Source: Myxococcales bacterium (GTDB lineage Bacteria; Myxococcota_A; Polyangia; Polyangiales; Polyangiaceae). Taken from it: a stretch of 8,214 nucleotides of DNA. Under the pieces are notes generated by a model, which had not been told where the DNA came from, ran no database searches, and worked only from the letters and a program-made list of their open reading frames with translations. Below, one piece after another: positions 6,806 to 8,214 of this stretch. Every line of letters starts with the position of its first letter. The stretch's first letter is position 1. The stretch is from NCBI GenBank assembly GCA_023248785.1, contig JAHFDX010000140.1, positions 1-8,214 of the forward strand, in the 5' to 3' direction. A program made the position numbers and the translations under genes.

Positions 6806-6902
6806 CCGAAGAGAGTAAAGGAGCGGGCGCGGGGATGCGAGCACGTCGGATCGTGCGCCTTTCGCTTGCCACGGCGCTTCAAAGCCGCGACAACCGAACG
6901 CG
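6806..6902. promoter_or_regulatory. Divergent intergenic control region of trpB and the kynureninase-like gene
   Basis: This 97-bp gap must hold the control signals for both directions unless transcription enters from outside. Two short inverted repeats are visible: GCACG/CGTGC at 6841-6845 and 6852-6856 (6-nt spacer), and CGGC/GCCG at 6872-6875 and 6884-6887 (8-nt spacer). Either could be an operator half-site pair or a chance GC-rich hairpin. For the rightward gene, TTGCCA (6866-6871) lies 17 nt before the weak GACAAC (6889-6894). I saw no convincing leftward promoter, no enterobacterial TrpR-like operator and no attenuator leader peptide. Confidence 0.4.
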
Positions 6903-8099
6903 ATGACCGAAAACGAGATGCTCTCTTATCGTTCCGAATTGCCTACGCTCGAAAAGGGCATTCATCTCATAAGCCATTCACTTGGACCCGTTCCCCGAAA
7001 TGCGCGGAAATATGCAGAACAATTTCTGACGGAGTGGGAAGACGATTCAATTACAGCGTGGCAGAAATGGCTGCCCGCTGTGCGCTCTCTCGGCGATCAA
7101 ATCGCCGACGTGCTTGGTGCTTCGCACGGGACCGTAACGATTTTGCCGAACGTCTCGATCGTGCAGGCCATTGTTGCATCGTGTTTTGTCTTCGATGGCA
7201 AAGGGCCGTTCGGGCGGCGAAACAAGATTGTTTATGACGAACTTAATTTCTCGACGGTTCACTACGTTTGGCGCGAACAAGCGCGCCGAGGTGCGAACGT
7301 CGTAGTGGTGCCTTCGTGCGATGGGATTTCTGCGCCTATCGATGCGTTACTCGCGGCGATTGACGATCAAACCCTCCTCGTTCCCGTCAGCCACGTCCTC
7401 TTTCGCTCGAGTGGTGTGTACGACGCCAAGCGCGTCATCGATCGTGCCCATGAGCAAGGCGCACTGGTGTTACTTGACTGCTACCAGTCCGCCGGAACGA
7501 TTCCTCTCTCTCTCGAAGCGTGGGGTTGCGACATGGCGTGCGGAGGCTCGGTAAAGTGGGCCTGTGGAGGACCGGGCGCGGGCTATTTGTATGTTCGTCC
7601 TGATTTGCTTCCCAAGCTTGAGCCCATGATGACGGGATGGTTTGGCCACGCTCACCCGTTTGCGTTCGACATGGGACCGATGCAGTACGCCAGCGACGCG
7701 TGGAGAATGATCGGAGGCACGCCTGCCATTCCGGCCATTTATACGGCGCGGGCGGGATGGGAGATGATTGCGAAGATTGGTGTGCAGAACATCCGGAAAA
7801 AATCGCTTCGTCAAACGGAGCTCCTTCGTGAGCTCGTCGAAAAGAGAGAATTTGTTGTGAATACGCCGCGCGATGACGCAGCGCGCGGTGGGACCATTTG
7901 TTTCGACTTCGAGGGAGCAGAGGCTGTTTCGCGCGTACTTTCGGAAAGGCGAATGTTTCACGACTACAGACCTAGGTGCGGTATGCGCGTCAGCCCTCAT
8001 TTTTTTACGACAGACGATGAACTCGAGCGCTTCATGGGCGAGGTAGATCGCGTTCGCCGTGAGGGGATAGAGCCGGCGAATCCATCGCGCAGCTATTGA
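6903..8099 (+). CDS. Kynureninase-like PLP-dependent enzyme (aminotransferase class V fold)
   Basis: This 398-aa fold-type I PLP enzyme resembles kynureninase, which cleaves kynurenine to anthranilate and alanine. Supporting motifs are LPNVSIVQA (81-89) near the cofactor, NFSTVHYVWRE (115-125), the PLP-nitrogen D192 in LLDCYQSAG, the Schiff-base lysine K218 in GGSVKWACGGPG, GWFGH (245-249) and the C-terminal RPRCGMRVSPHFF with the expected carboxylate-binding arginine. In classical kynureninases the stretch after the Asp reads DLAHSAG, and the residue before the lysine is Tyr (YKYLNGGPG). Here these are Q195 and V217. The enzyme may therefore be a divergent kynureninase or another lyase or aminotransferase of the group. 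The ATG at 6903 opens the full domain, with no clear Shine-Dalgarno. It diverges from trpB, which suggests a link to tryptophan metabolism without proving it. A cysteine desulfurase is unlikely given GWFGH. Confidence 0.8.
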   Translation: MTENEMLSYRSELPTLEKGIHLISHSLGPVPRNARKYAEQFLTEWEDDSITAWQKWLPAVRSLGDQIADVLGASHGTVTILPNVSIVQAIVASCFVFDGKGPFGRRNKIVYDELNFSTVHYVWREQARRGANVVVVPSCDGISAPIDALLAAIDDQTLLVPVSHVLFRSSGVYDAKRVIDRAHEQGALVLLDCYQSAGTIPLSLEAWGCDMACGGSVKWACGGPGAGYLYVRPDLLPKLEPMMTGWFGHAHPFAFDMGPMQYASDAWRMIGGTPAIPAIYTARAGWEMIAKIGVQNIRKKSLRQTELLRELVEKREFVVNTPRDDAARGGTICFDFEGAEAVSRVLSERRMFHDYRPRCGMRVSPHFFTTDDELERFMGEVDRVRREGIEPANPSRSY

Positions 8100-8153
8100 A
8101 TTTCTGAGCGCGAGCTGAATGACGAAGGCGGCACATGCATCTCAGTAGGTGTC

Positions 8154-8214
8154 GTGAAAACCCTTCTTCTTCTTGGAACGTTTGCGCTCTCGGTGCTCGG
8201 CGTAAAGGGCGCGG
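8154..8214 (+). CDS. Start of a possible exported protein, cut by window edge
   Basis: A GTG at 8154 opens a frame that stays open to the right edge and encodes MKTLLLLGTFALSVLGVKGA. One lysine followed by a long Leu/Ala/Val stretch is what a Sec signal peptide or lipoprotein leader looks like. A TAGGTG site 5-6 nt upstream is a reasonable ribosome binding site. About 20 codons are visible, so the product cannot be named. The frame starting at ATG 8135 is also open, but it encodes a polar, serine-rich stretch and seems less likely. Confidence 0.45.
   Translation, partial: MKTLLLLGTFALSVLGVKGA

Noticed and set aside
6806..6844. Longer TrpB from GTG 6844
   Set aside because: The 13 extra residues have no counterpart in TrpB, and ATG 6805 gives the usual short N-terminus before the YFGKYGGRY signature.
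6665..7237. Plus-strand 190-codon frame across the trpB start and the kynureninase-like gene
   Set aside because: It overlaps two well-supported genes in other frames and its translation is Arg/Cys-rich with no family pattern.
8119..8148. Nine-codon frame MTKAAHASQ before the last gene
   Set aside because: It is too short to support as a gene. No regulatory codon pattern is evident.

Overview
This window is dense bacterial chromosome, roughly 55-60 % GC by eye, with almost no non-coding DNA. No mobile elements, CRISPR arrays, rRNA or tRNA genes were seen. A MerR-type DNA-binding domain fused to TPR repeats, plus small uncharacterised proteins in a housekeeping operon, suggest Myxococcota or a related deltaproteobacterial lineage. 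This is an inference from gene style, not a taxonomic proof.

Layout from left to right. (1) 1-578, minus: an unrecognised protein with its start in the window and its C-terminus cut off by the left edge. (2) A 77-bp divergent gap. (3) 656-2590, plus: a two-gene unit of a nitrilase-superfamily amidase (Nit1/deaminated-glutathione-amidase type) and, 3 nt later, a DegT/DnrJ/EryC1-type PLP sugar aminotransferase. (4) 6805-2579, minus: a five-gene unit in the order trpB, trpA, a calcineurin-like phosphoesterase with degraded metal motifs, a 147-aa unknown, and the MerR-HTH/TPR protein. trpB-trpA overlap by 4 nt and trpA-phosphoesterase by 7 nt. The next gaps are about 41 and 9 nt, so one transcript is likely. 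(5) A 97-bp divergent gap. (6) 6903-8099, plus: a kynureninase-like PLP enzyme. (7) 8154-8214, plus: the start of a gene with a signal-peptide-like N-terminus.

TrpA and TrpB together form tryptophan synthase, which makes L-tryptophan from indole-3-glycerol phosphate and serine. No trpE, trpD, trpC or trpF lies in the window. The kynureninase-like enzyme diverges from trpB, placing a relative of a tryptophan-catabolic enzyme beside tryptophan synthesis. Its active-site motifs differ from classical kynureninases, so its substrate is uncertain.

The points most worth a second look are the phosphoesterase that has lost three predicted metal ligands while tightly coupled to trpA, the altered kynureninase-like enzyme, the HTH-TPR protein ending the trp operon, and the 12-bp tail-to-tail overlap of two converging operons. 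No complete new defence or mobile system is visible.
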